Assembly: GCA_963691655.1 (NCBI GenBank)
Contig: OY829326.1
Location: 112,751,388 to 112,815,387 of the forward strand
Length of the DNA: 64,000 nucleotides
Source: Toxonevra muliebris
Lineage: Eukaryota; Arthropoda; Insecta; Diptera; Pallopteridae
Direction of reading: 5' to 3'
Below are positions 24,122-36,226 of this stretch, one piece after another. A program made the position numbers and the translations under genes. A model generated the notes under the pieces. The model worked only from the letters and a program-made list of their open reading frames with translations, searched no databases and was not told the DNA's origin. Within the stretch, counting starts at the first letter, position 1; every line of letters starts with the position of its first letter.

Positions 24122-25548
24122 TCTTTATATATATAATCGTAGAGTTTTGTGTGTATGACATCGTGTAACTTCTGAACGACTGGACCGATTGAAGTCATAT
24201 TTCCAGAATATGTTTTTTTGAGCTGGAGGATGAAACATAGTTATTCATAATGGCTTTTAGGAAAGTGGGCGTGGCACCTCCCATACAATCCTAATACTTT
24301 TTTGGGTATATCTCAAGAACCATTTATAGCGCAGTACAGAAATTTGGTACAATAACGAGAATTGATAATGCCATGCTACAACAAAAACATGGGTGGGATT
24401 GACTGAGGGGGTGTGGCACCTTCCACATAACCTGAATTTATTTTATGAGATGCATATCATAGGAGGCATTTATGGTACGGTACTAAAATTTAAATTCTTT
24501 CAGTTTGTTGGATTAGTGGGTGTTGCACAATGCTTCACTTTTATTTTCTACTACTATTTCTACTACTTATTCCAGTACTATTTCTGCTACTATTTTCTAC
24601 TACTTTTAAACCTCTTTTCTCTGCAAATTTTTCTCATTTTCTACTACTTTTCAACTGATATTTTAGTACTTTTTTTCTACTACTTTTCTAACATAATTTT
24701 TTTTATTTTCTACTACTACTTTCTACTATTTTTCACTATTATTTTTTACTACTATTTTACAGTATTTCTACTACTATTTTTTATTATTGTTTCTACCACT
24801 CTTTCTACTCTTTTTTACTGTTTTTCTACTACTATGTTTAACTATTTTTCTACTATTGTACTTTTTCTTTAATTTTATTTTTTTCAAAATTTCCTTCTTA
24901 TTTTCGACTACTTTAGGTACTAATACTTTCTATCACTTTTTTTCTTCATTTTTCTACAATTTATTGTTATATTCTACTTCTTTTTCACTGATTTTTCTAC
25001 AATTACAATTTTTTATTATTATTTCTACTACTATTTTCCACTCTTTTTTACAATTTTTTACTACTATCTTTAACTATTTTTCTACTACTTTTTCCGTTGC
25101 TTTTTCACTACCATTTCTATCACTTTTTTACAACAAATTGTAATACTATTTTCTATTCCTTTTACTACTATATTTTCCACTACTATTTCTACTGCTATTT
25201 TCTACTACTTTTTACTGTTTTTTCATTACGATTTTCTATTACTTTGCCCAATTCTTTTTTAACTATTATTTCTACTAATTTATGAAATATCTCTAAAACC
25301 TGCCTAGCTATGTCAAAATCAGATAGGTGGCGCTGTAACAAATTCTATAATAAATTCTTTTTTTATAATAAATAGCAAATGGGTCCAAATTTTTAAATAG
25401 TTTTTGGGATTAGATAAATGTATGTCCTTTAAACTTGAATTGTCATTACCAATGTTCAATTTTAAACACCAAGAAACTTCATTCAAATAAACTTAAATTT
25501 CCCGCTTCTTCGTAGAAAGGGCAGAACAACGTCTGCCGGGTCAGCTAG
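24122..25548. mobile_element. Nonautonomous Helitron
   Basis: 5' end TCTTTATATATATAATCG after an A, followed by the CTTCTGAACGACTGGACCG block common in insect Helitrons. 3' end: GGCAGA/TCTGCC hairpin (25520-25537), then GGGTCAGCTAG, followed by T. No terminal inverted repeats or target duplication, as expected. The interior is dominated by the pyrimidine repeat at 24535-25290. Confidence 0.85.
24535..25290 (+). repeat. Degenerate TTTTCTACTAC-type tandem repeat
   Basis: About 750 bp built on TTTCTACTAC.A with many small variants. Long Phe/Tyr/Leu-rich frames here come from the repeat itself and are not genes. Confidence 0.85.
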
Positions 25549-26190
25549 TATACCTATAAATTGAAATTGGTGGAAGATGAACCTTTACACAGTCACACTC
25601 TTTATTATCAAATCCTTATAGATATATAAAGGGTGTGGAATAGGTTTTGTTTAAAAGCTAATGCCAATTTGTATATCGCTGATTTTGTAGCTGATGTATT
25701 AGCATTCAGATTCACGCCAGGGCTCAGAATCCTACTCTCCCCATCAGCCGACAGATTAACACTCGACGACTCACATGTTTTGATTGTCTCATTCGCCACA
25801 CATGAGTCTGGGCAGACGCATACACTCTCCAGCAGAAGTGAATTTGTATGGAAATATGCCTATGCCTTGCAGGTGCAAATTATTTAATTTTTTTTCCTCA
25901 GTGATTTTCATATACAATGCCAGTCAATGAAGTAGCAGTAATGCTTTATATTACGCAAGCAATATTGATTAATGGTATATATAAAAAAAGCTTGAAGTCT
26001 TTTATTTTTGCAACAAGTATAGTTTGTACATTAAAGTTTTTACAAAAATTTCAAAAAATTAAAGACTCTGGCAACCCATGATTTAAACAGCAAAAAATAG
26101 CAATGCTTAGTATAAAAATAGGATTAGGAACATACTTTGGAAACAATATTCATGATCTTACTAACTAACCTTAAAATTTAATGGTTCGTT
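25549..26190. other. Intergenic DNA
   Basis: Both strands are open for 60-85 codons around 25608-25887. Neither shows a family signature, splice context or start context I trust. Confidence 0.35.
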
Positions 26191-26194
26191 TTGG

Positions 26195-26480
26195 TTATAC
26201 TAGCAACATACCGGCTGCAAACAATCAACATGGAGACAAGAAAACACACAGCTACTGTTAAAGAGTCGATAAAATTCCACCGCCATCATAACCTCAAGCC
26301 TGTGGAGATATTTAATGAGTGCCAAATAACATACGAAGAGAACGCACCATCGCTTGTGACCGTCTCGGAATGGTTTTGGAGACTCCAAGCCTAACATTTT
26401 TCTATGGAGGACCAATTTCGTGGCGATCATCTCTGGTGAGATCCAAAATTGACGAAGATCCAAGATGAAAAAAATGTTCT
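26195..26480 (+). pseudogene. Mariner-like transposase N-terminal fragment
   Basis: The frame KESIKFHRHHNLKPVEIFNE, then SLVTVSEWFWRLQA, stop, HFSMEDQFRGD resembles the helix-turn-helix region of mariner-type transposases (xxRDWFxRFxxGxFSxEDxxRxG). It is short and degenerate, with no DDE blocks following. Confidence 0.45.
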
Positions 26481-26689
26481 CAAATGAATTCCCAATTTTT
26501 GATCCGATAGTGGGCCTGATTATGTTTTGCGTAATGAATATTTTGGAGACTCGAAATGTTGTTCCTAATAGAGCAATAAGTTTTCGTTCCATTTTATTCG
26601 AAACGGACCACGTTGTCGGAATGCTTTGAAAAAGTTTTTTTTCTTCTGAAAAATTGCTAAAAATAAAATATTTGTGAATCATTAGATTT

Positions 26690-27310
26690 ATGAAAAATAG
26701 CCAAAAATAAAACAGTGATGAAACAACACAAGATTTTGCATAAATGAGAAAGTGATAAGAAAATAAGCATTTAATTTTTTACTTAGAATCAAATTAATTT
26801 TAGGACCGAATGTGTACGATAGTAGAATTGAGATCTATAAATACAGAAGCAAATGCTTGAGTTCATTATGTTTGCTACTTTTATAAAAAAAGCTCATCCA
26901 AAAAATAAAATAATGAACGATACGAAAAGTCTTTTTTTGTGTATTATTTTTGTGGATTTTAAAATTGTCTACTTCAGCTGCAAATAAGTTTATTCTTTCT
27001 AGGTTTACTAAATATATACCTACAAAAACCTTTTAAACCTTATGTAAACTTTAAATATTTCTTAAATTCAAAATATAGAATCATGTACTGCACCAAGCGG
27101 TGAAGTTGGGCAGTGCATACAATATGGAGAATGTGGTTTTCTAAAACAAATACTTGAGAGATATAATGCCACTATGCCACAACAAATAAAAATATATTTA
27201 CTTAAATCACGTTGCAATAATAATAACGTAAGTAATACACAAAAATTAAAAAAAAGAGAGAAAGGTAGACGTGGCCGCTATTCGTTTGCCATAAAATAGA
27301 AATCTCTTAG
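26690..27310 (+). pseudogene. Decayed duplicate of CLIPB gene promoter and exons 1-2
   Basis: This region aligns with 38535-39080: the upstream ATAAATGAG stretch, TATA box, signal-peptide exon, short intron and CLIP exon. In this copy the start ATG is ACG at about 26922, exon 1 has a deletion that shifts the frame, the exon 1 donor GCAAGT is altered, and the original exon 2 acceptor is lost. The CLIP exon (to 27227) is still fully open and keeps four of its Cys: CTAPSGEVGQC, then EC, then RC before GTAAGT. A nearby TATAG at 27074-27078 could act as an in-phase acceptor. No catalytic exons follow before the LINE at 27478. It is a partial duplication; whether the CLIP exon is ever spliced into the downstream gene is unknown. 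Homology also extends upstream to about 26517 (partner near 36170). Confidence 0.75.
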
Positions 27311-27470
27311 CTTTAATCAGAAATGGTAACTAGCTAGTTGGTGTAGCTTAAACTTAATTAAGCTGATTTTTTTTTTTTTTACCTAATTATTTCAAATTAT
27401 GTAATTACAAAAAAATTCAATAATAAAAGAAAATCGTAACAATTAATCTTCTGTACCTCTGCACAACTAT
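27311..27470. other. Short AT-rich spacer
   Basis: T-run and AT-rich DNA between the duplicated exons and LINE A. Confidence 0.3.
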
Positions 27471-27477
27471 AAAATTG

Positions 27478-30213
27478 ATAATTATGAGCTCAAAATTATT
27501 TCAGCGTTTATGGATCTTGGTGTTACTATGGACCCCAAACTTTGTTTTATTACACACATTAACAAAATTATTAATAAGACTTCTAGTTTACTCGATTTCA
27601 TTAAACGCTGGGCGAAAGAATTTGATGACCCATATCTTACCAAACTATTATTTGTTTCGTTAGTACACCCAAGATAATATCAGTCGTAATTTTAATTTTA
27701 ATTTATGTAATTTTGATGACATTAATTACTTTTTAAACAGTATTCAATGGGAGTCCATGTTTTGTCAAAACAATGTCTCTCACTGCTTTGAACTATTTCT
27801 TAAAAATGTTTTTCAGATTTTTACTAAAAATGTTCCCTTTAAGAAACAAAAAGGTTATAAATTGCCCTGGTATACTGTTGGCCTAAAAAAAACTTAAGAA
27901 CTGTCGAAATAAATTTTATAAATTATATACAGCAACTAATAATGCCACTCATAAATAAAAACATGAATATTATGCACGTGAATTTAATTGTTTAGATAAA
28001 TTTTTATACAATCAATATATCATGCAATTTGAAAAATCAATTAAATTGGATCCAAAAACATTCTGGAATTTTGTGCAGAGCAAAAAAAACCTGCTCCAGT
28101 ATGCCTAGTTCCATGTTCTTGGATGATAAAGTATCATACTCTATCCATGATACTGTTAACCTTTTCTCTGATTATTTCATGGCTAATTTTGATCCTCAAG
28201 TCGAAGTGGATGATTCTAATTTGTTGAATATTGTATCATCTGTTGATTTCGGTTCGTCAATACTAACAGATGCAGATGTTATAAATGGGATCATAAATCT
28301 TAAAAATTCCTCTAAATTAGATATTGATGGTGTATCGCCATTGTTAATAAAAAAAAGTGTACTGACTCTCTTGTTACGCCATTGAAACTTATCTTTAACA
28401 AATCACTCAGCACTGGTATTTTTATTGACAAATGGAAAGTTGCATTAGTTTCGCCTGTATTAAAAAAAGGTAATAAATGTAACTATAGACCCATCTCTAA
28501 GCTCTCAACTATATCAAAACTTTTTGAAAGCATTGTCAAAGACAAAGTATTTTTTTCAGTAAAAAGATTGATCTCTCCGAATCAAAATAAATTCGTGTTG
28601 GGTCGCTCAACTGTAACCAATATTGCAGTTTTCACAAAATATTGTATCACTTCATTTGAATCAGGCTGCCAAGTTGACACTATATACACCGACATCTCGA
28701 AAGCTTTTGACAAAGTTTCGCATAGTATTCTGATTTCTAAGCTGTTAAAAATGGGTTTCCATTCTACGTTTCTGCAATGGATCAAATCATACGTTCATCA
28801 AAGATGCTGCTATGTATTGATTGATGGAGTAAGGTCAAAGTCTTTCATAGCAACATCTGGTGTCCCCCAGGGTAGTATACTTGGTCCCTTACTATTCATA
28901 TTATTTATTAAATTATCTTTTATATGCTGACGACTTTAAATTATATATTGCCATTAGAAATTCATCGGACATTAACTTCTTACAATCTGAACTCAATAAT
29001 TTTGTTAATTGGTTTACAGCCAATCATTTACATCTTAATTATAACAAATGTTCGCATATTACTTTTTCTAGACTGCGCAACCCAATCTCATCCTCATTTA
29101 GTATTGCTAATAACTGTCTCAATTCTCTAAAGGAAATATTGGATCTTGGAGTTATTTTTGACTCTTGCCTTTCATTTGTGCAGCATCTTAATTACATTAT
29201 TCCAAAAGCTTTCTCCATTATGGCATTTGTTCGTCGAAATAGTTCTGAGTTCAAGGACCCATATACACACAAGTTGTTATTTATTTCTTTTGTCCGCTCA
29301 AAGCTAGAATATGCAGCATTTATTTGGAACCCGTTCTATGCTGTACATTCCAACCGTCTCGAGCGTATTCAAAAAATTTTAAGGAACCACTTCCATCCTA
29401 TAATGCGCGATGCTTGCTTTTGAGCTTAAAATCGCTTGAAACTAGAAGAGCAACTCTCTCATTAATGTTTGTATATGACATTATCTGTGGCAATATTGAC
29501 TGCTCGTATTTATTAGAATTGATTACTTTTAAAGTACCTGCACGGAATTTGCGTCTATGGCATACATTTAACGTAAATCTCCATAAAGCTAATTATGCCT
29601 CAAATGAACCCATTAGCAGGGCTTTAACGATATATAATAGAATCGCTGAAGAACATTTTTTAGATTTTTCAATTGCAAAAAAAAGTTTTAAAATGCTTCT
29701 CATAGAAACTATCTAGCATTAAGTCTGTATTATTGTATAAATAAGCACTTCAATTTATTATTATTAGTTGAATTGTTATACCTAGTCTGTAAGGATGTAA
29801 ATTCCATAGACTAAATAAATAAATAAATATTAGAGTATGCCCTCATAGTTTGATGCCCATATTATGAGTGCCGTGAAGATGCCTTAGGATTGGTCCAAAA
29901 ACAATTTCTCCTTTCCTGCTTACGTGGTTTACCTTGGAACCCGAATTTAAAACTTCTATCGTATGCAAATCGTTTGAAACTAATTGCACTACCGTCTTTA
30001 AACTCGCATAGAACTATGCTAAAATCAACACTCATACTTAAACTTTTTCAGGGCAATATAAATAGCACTTATGTTTTAAGCTGGCTTAATATCAATATAC
30101 CTACGCACTCTACATGGAACTATACTTTATTTCGTTTAAAAACTTATAATAGTAATTACTTAAAATTTGAACCTTTTAATAATACCTGTATTGATTTTAA
30201 TAAATTTTTCTGA
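27478..30213 (+). pseudogene. LINE A, C-terminal RT region split by LINE B
   Basis: The first part (27478-27670) reads FMDLGVTMDPKLCFITHINK and YLTKLLFVSLVHP. The second (29829-30213) resumes with LEYALIV, a stop, CPYYE, then LRGLPWNPNLKLLSYANRLK and ends IDFNKFF. Together they match the same segment of LINE B, KLLFISFVRSKLEYAAFIWN. So a related LINE was interrupted between HP and RLEY. Confidence 0.8.
27676..29828 (+). pseudogene. LINE B, 5'-truncated, near-complete reverse transcriptase
   Basis: Linker region VPFKKQKGYKLPWYTVGLKK and FWNFVQSKK, then RT blocks LVSPVLKKGNKCNYRPIS, YTDISKAFDKVSH, SGVPQGSILGPLLFILFI, LLYADDFKLY, and the thumb and C-terminal part EYAAFIWNPFYAVHSNRLER and SLETRRATLSLMFVYDIICG, ending about 29716. 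The YADD box is intact, but a gap after LFILFI, stops near 27896 and 28110, and frameshifts near 28385 and 29370 break it. The 3' tail is AAATAAATAAAT. The clade was not settled (Jockey/CR1 group). The endonuclease is absent. Confidence 0.85.
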
Positions 30214-32830
30214 TTCGCTAATTTCGATTAAACATAAAATTCTTTCTGAAATTAACAATTAATTCTCTGCACTAGCCAGCCATTTTGTGTTTAGTGGAGC
30301 TGTCTCCCCTCGCGTTTTTTCTACCGTACGCGCTTCTGTTGAGTGATCCGGATCACTCTACTATGGTAACCCATTTGTAGTTGGGAGCTCTTGTAACGAA
30401 CCTTTACCTTCTTGCATATATGATGGTCTGAAATGCGTGGCACATGACTTGAAAGCGGTTGCTGCATACCTAGCTATGCTTCAGACTTAGCTCAGGGAAA
30501 ATGGGAGTGGGCTTGCTTCGCCGTCATGCTACAAGGAGGATCACATAAATTAAACGTATGCAGCAGATAAAAAGACAAACTGAGCCAACCAGAAGATTGA
30601 CCTCAGTTAACGGACGTACAAATGTTTACTACTGGGCATATGAAACTATAGAAGTGAGGGAGGAAAGCTGAATATTTCCCTCTAGGTCTCTACCCACCCA
30701 ACTTGTTAATGAAGAATATTTGTTGTTTCATTAACCCAAAGAGATACTTCTGCTCACACTACTAAAATGTTTACCTTACATTTCATCAATTACAAAAGAA
30801 AGTTAATTCATCTTCAAATTCATTTTAATATAACAAAAACCAAGAAATATTTAAATTAATTTCGAACAATATGATGTTCATTTTATAAATTTATCCATAG
30901 TAAACCTAACTTAAAATATATCCAAAAGAAGTTAAATTTAAGAAACCGAAAAAAAATTAGTAGTAGAAAATAGTATTGTAAACAAAAGAAAAACATTATT
31001 GATATTCAAGAGAGAAAAATAAACAGTATCATTTGTAAAATTGTTCTATACTGTAAAGATACCGATACGAAAAAAAGAGAGTGTAAGTAAAGTAAGTAAA
31101 GAGAGATAAATGAATGGAGTTATTTTCTCTTTGACTTAACGCTATCTTAAATATACTCAAACAAAATCATTAGTATAAAAAAAATTTAATAATAATACCA
31201 AACTACCTTTAAGGTATATAATATAGATTTTCTTTGTTTTAACTTACGTACATAGATTGACGCTCCATCGAAGTTACGTTGGGCCCAGCGACGACGATGA
31301 TGCTTTTAATGAACATGTTTAATTTATGTTGGATAAAATAGTGTGGCTCCTTAACATTATTTTACGCTACTTATTTATCGCATGACACTTAAATTCGTAT
31401 TTGTAAATTCACTTTTTTTTTCTTATTCTTAATTTATAAATATAGCATTTAAGATATTCGCATGTTACTAATTTTTTATATTTAACACATTTTAATCTTT
31501 TTCTTTAATTCAATATTTAACTAATTAATTTTTAGGGAAACTTAGGGTTAAGATTTTAAGATGAATTCATGTTTTTTTTTCTAGGTTAGGTTTAGCACTA
31601 TGTATGTATAGCTAGGTTAAGGTTAGATTTAAGCTAGCATGTATTCCAATAGTTGTACGTTGGTTTAGGTATATTTAATTGTAGATTTCACTTAAGGCTC
31701 CATGAGGGCTTTCGCTGAATTGTAGATAATGTTTAAAATTTAATTTGCTTCTAGAAGATTTCCATGTGAGTTTTCGCAAATGAGGTTAGGTCCGTTAGGT
31801 AGAACTGTTAGGTAGGTCCGTTAGGTGACCCCACATTAACCAAAATGAAGGTGCCTCCTATTAAATTAATAGGATTATCTTCAATTTCTGGATTTCGTAT
31901 AAACAAATTTTGAGTTTTACTCACCTAATGGAGGCATGCAACCCACTATTGAGGTTGTGACTAACAATTCCCATCCGAGAAGAAAATTGTATGTATGTAG
32001 GTAGGTTGTAGAAATACCTGTGGTGACTGTACCAAAAAGTACTTAGTTACTTTTTTCACTAATTTTTAACTTAATGTCTTAACTTACGTTTTATTTATTT
32101 TTATTAAACTTCACTGACTTTATAGTAGTTTTAACATTAAATTAATAAATTTTTATTAACTTTAATGTGGCACAAAGTTAATATAAGCTTTTACCGATAT
32201 TCAAAAAAAAATTTATGAAAAATTAATTTTCTTGTTCAAGCTCCTTCTAGAACTTGTGTCTTCTACGGTTGCAAAGGAATTGAGCAAATTTTCAGAAGCA
32301 GAAATATAGCTAACTAGCTTAACTGTCCCTATCTCTAAGTAGTAGTAGTAGCATTATTCACTCTATTTTCTATACACCTACATGTGAGTAATAAGTACCA
32401 TTTATGCACTAAAGTTTTCATACATTAATGCGCATGCGTAGCGTAGAGTGATATGCGCTCACACAAACAGCTAAATATCACACTCTTACTAGATGACACT
32501 TGCGGTTAAGATTTAATGTGCAGGTGTGACCATTATGCGACTGCGTGCCTACGAAAAATGATTGCGCATTCAGTTATGCCTGAGCAAATATTTTTATACG
32601 CAGTTTTAACAATAACATATTTTAAATTAATTTTTTGTATCTCTACACCATTTTGGTTGGACATTACACTCTCCTCGGTCGGCTGAGCGGGTTCGTCGAT
32701 AAAAAAAAAAGAGACAAATAAAATATTTCAAACAAAACCCATCAGAACTAGATAAAAACTATACCACTTTCCCCTTCTTTAAGCTCGCCCGTCGTAATTT
32801 ATACAAATATATGTAACGTATTATACTAAA
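30214..32830. other. Intergenic DNA
   Basis: A moderately GC-rich patch at 30290-30700 (with GATCCGGATC near 30348) may be old repeat. 31580-31830 has scattered GGTTAGG phrases. No coding or terminal repeats established. Confidence 0.35.
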
Positions 32831-32835
32831 ATAAA

Positions 32836-32926
32836 TACCAGAGTGGTATTTATCCAAACTCAGAAAGAGACAAATACCAGAGGGGTATTTTGAATGAATT
32901 TAACACGAAAGACCAGAGTGGTATTT
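32836..32926. repeat. Three copies of ACCAGAG.GGTATTT
   Basis: Copies near 32838, 32876 and 32912 at 36-38-bp spacing; each is itself a near palindrome (AATACC..GGTATT). Meaning unknown. Confidence 0.6.
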
Positions 32927-32990
32927 ACAAACACAAGAGAAAAGAGATGGTAAGTTCAGTATAATATAATTATAAATAGTATTAGGGGAT

Positions 32991-33619
32991 GTGGCGTAGT
33001 TGTGAGACAGCAATTTTTTTCTGACATGCAGTTTCAATATGGCGACCAAACTTCTGTCAGATGATTTCTTTCATTGTCGGCTAGTTTTTGAGTAGACACA
33101 AAACCGAACAGACGCACTGCTTGTGTACCCTAAAAATTTCGTGTTGAAAATCCCGTGAAAAAGTTTCTACAAAACTTTTTGAAAGTGCCGAAAAAGCAGA
33201 AATTGGCAACATAGAATAAGAAACCGGCCGCAAAAAAGAAAGAAACAAAAGGAAAGGCCAAAACATCACCATCATCAGATGAAGATACCGATTTTTGCAT
33301 CATTTGTTTGAAGTTGCAACCGAATAAATTGACTCCTGTCAACTCCGTCAAATGCAAAATATGCCAAATTCTTCAAATGAGAAGGACATGCGTGCTAGCT
33401 TCTTCACCTGCATGCATTGCGACAGCGATTTGGATGAAGATGAATGAAAATCTGTGATTTCATTGTCATTCGAGTCCACCGATGGCCATTTTTTGTTCAT
33501 GTCAGTCAGCCACTGAAGGCATAAATAATAAAAAAAAAACATTCATATTTCATTATTCTTTTTACTTCATTTTCTATCATTTTCAGTGGATTTTTTGAGG
33601 TGTCTCACAACTAAGCCAC
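32991..33619 (+). mobile_element. Internally deleted DNA transposon with Cys-rich coding remnant
   Basis: Ends GTGGCGTAGTTGTGAGACA and, reversed, GTGGCTTAGTTGTGAGACA. The inside reads, with shifts, KKKETKGKAKTSPSSDEDTD, FCIICLKLQPNKLTP, KCKICQ and TCMHCDSDLDEDE-stop. That resembles the zinc-finger-like C-terminus (CxxC ... CxxCDSD) of some pogo/Tigger transposases. No target duplication was found. Confidence 0.6.
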
Positions 33620-34215
33620 TAATTTTCACATAAATGGTCATTAAATTTTTTGAGCTCATCAAATCGATACTTACTTTCTTCGAGAAAAAGTTGCGATGCA
33701 TAAAACTTCACGATCGGGCTAGACTGTGGTAAGATCATAAAGTTTCCGTTATTTTTTACAACAACCGCAAACGTGAACAATCTCTTAAACGTGAACACCC
33801 TTGGTTTTTATTAGTTCACGGGTTCGAGCGTTGACTGTACGTTAACCCTCTTACTTTTTTATGTTATATGAAGAGTCGGCTCAACAAATTTTTAATATCT
33901 GAAAATTGTAAAAGTTTCTAAGTAATTACATATGCAAATAAAATTAATAGATATTTATTTAAAGCAAAGTAAATTCACATAAAGTATACCAGTTTGGTAC
34001 ACATCCAACAGCATCTTTAATGCATACATCACCAATGAACAGATATTTAAACTAAAGGGAAAAATTCAAGGTGACTCATTTACGAACGAAATTTTGCTAA
34101 TTGCATTGAGCGTACAGTAGTTTAAGTTATTTACAACTTTTATGAAAATTACGTTTAAAAATAAAAGAATTGAAATGAAAATGATAACTCAACAATATCT
34201 AACGGTTTTGTAAAC
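33620..34215. other. Intergenic DNA
   Basis: Contains AAACGTGAACA twice near 33770-33806. Nothing else recognised. Confidence 0.3.
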
Positions 34216-34219
34216 GTAT

Positions 34220-35170
34220 GGTCTGAAAGTAGGGGCATAACATGGAGTCCCATATATCAACTCGACGATTTGGATTGCAAACGAATACTGATGATATAAT
34301 CAGAGCATCACGCAACGTGGGCCTCGAGATAAACATCAAGAAGATCAAAGCCATGCGAATTAACAGCATCAGCAATGACCACATCACAATCAAAGGTCAG
34401 CCTGTCGAATGTGTCTACCAATTCTGCTACTTAGGCAGCATGATGACCACAGACGGCGGAGCAGAGGAAGATGTCATCAACAGACTCAACAATGCTAAAG
34501 CGACTGCAGCCAATATGGAAAAGTTCACAAATTTCCAGAGGAGCGAAAATCCTGTAATTCTGGGTTATGATTTCAAATATTAGTAGCTTATATAGGATAT
34601 TGAAAGATTAAGAACTATCACTAAGATCACTGATGAGGAATTGTGGCGGATTCCGAAACGGCCGTCTGATTTGCCCGTCACTATATACATTGTTGTTGTG
34701 ATGACTACATTTATTCATTAACCTGTTTATATATAACTAAAAAAATCAGAATATTCAACGCATGTGTAAATTGAACACTGACGTATGGAAGTGAAACTGG
34801 ATTAATTTCAAATAACATCACTCAGAAACTACAAGTATTCATTAACAAATGCCTAAAGATCATATGCAGAATAGTCTGGCCAAATCTAATGAGAAATTAA
34901 GACCTTTGGAACCTCGCAAACGAAGAACCAATAACAACACAGATAAAGAGAAGAAATGGAGGTAGATAAGACAGGCTTTAAGAAAACCAGCCGACAGCAT
35001 CACAAGGATGGCGCTTAAATGGAACCCACAAGGAAGTAGACGTCATGGGCGACCAAAAAACACTTGGAGACGTTCAATACATCTAACAAATAAAAACGCA
35101 ACATGGAAAAATGTGAAAATGACTGCGCAAAACAAAGCCAGATGGAAATGCCTAGTAGAAGTCCTAAGCT
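34220..35170 (+). pseudogene. RTE-like LINE, C-terminal end of ORF
   Basis: DDIIRASRNVGLEINIKKIK, VYQFCYLGSMMTTDGGAEED, then after an insertion at about 34580-34745, SNNITQKLQVFINKCLKIIC, DLWNLANEEPITTQIKRR, and GSRRHGRPKNTWRRSI. These blocks are typical of the 3' end of RTE-type LINEs common in insects and often mislabelled craniofacial development protein 2. Stops and shifts are present. Confidence 0.75.
34599..34653. repeat. Inverted repeat partner of 35938-35995
   Basis: About 55 bp, roughly 50 matches, inverted. Both copies translate alike: IERLRTI.KITDEELWRI. The left copy interrupts the RTE-like LINE. Confidence 0.7.
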
Positions 35171-36150
35171 TCCAAGAGGCCGATTTTCTTACCCTCGTGA
35201 ACGCACTCGATTTTCTTTCACTCGATGCATCTTTCAAATCACAAATCCTAAAAAGATGTATTTGTCGCGACTTCTTCCTCCTCAACAAAAATAATGTTTG
35301 CTTTGTGGCAGCGTTTCAACGCTGTGTGAGCATTAAGATTTTCGGACCTCACTTTCGTCCAAACCACCATCAACCATCAACCGCACCCTTACCTTGTGAA
35401 GCACCAAAAGTGTTCCATTCGATGTATGAAAAACCCAAATCTTCATCAATATTACTCAAATTCGAAATTCTAAACATGCCCAGGTTATAATACAGTGCGA
35501 TTTTTTGGTCCTCTCCATTACCCTGTTTTTACGGCATACGTTGATTATAAAAATCGGAAAAACTTACACAATGACAATGGCTTTAAGTTAGCTTTGTACT
35601 CAAAACAATGTGGCTGAGAAAATTCGCGCATGCCATCTATAACAAAATTTCTTATTTTCGGTAACGGAGAGGACACTGAACTTAAAATTATTTAGATCTT
35701 TATAGCCAGAAACAACATCGGTGAAAAAACGTGCATGCTAAACACTATTAAAACTTAATCTCACTTTACAACTATCTGTTACTATTTTCACGAACTAGGC
35801 TTGTCAAAACACTGAAAAATGCTCTTCTACCAAACGTTACTTAAAGAGTTATTTTGGTTGTTCGTAAAAATTACGGAAACTGATAGATTTATTTGTCATA
35901 GTTGTTTTCGTAAACTAGAATTGGTACTCTTGGTTTCAGAATCCGCCACAATTCCTCATCAGTGATTTTAGGGATAGTCCTTAGTCTTTCAATCGTAGCC
36001 TCGATTTCAATTATCTTCTAATTTGTTAAATTTCTCTTTCAAAATGTATTGCTGATAAGAAAAGTTTTCTAAAAACATGAATAAATTCACATGAATGTTT
36101 TTAACGATAGGCGAAATTTTTTCATGCGAATAAGTTCATGCGAGTTCCAC
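35170..36150. other. Unassigned DNA after the RTE-like LINE
   Basis: The long plus frame runs on to 35490 past the LINE homology; that part (rich in Phe, Arg and Pro) matches nothing I know. Confidence 0.35.
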
Positions 36151-36226
36151 ATTCACATTAGAACTGATTATGTTTTGCATAGAGAATATTTAGGAGAATC
36201 AATATATCGCTCCGGTTGCAACAATA

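Noticed and set aside
24393..25285. Open frames of 62-159 codons rich in Phe, Tyr and Leu
   Set aside because: They lie in the TTTTCTACTAC repeat of a Helitron; the composition follows from the repeat.
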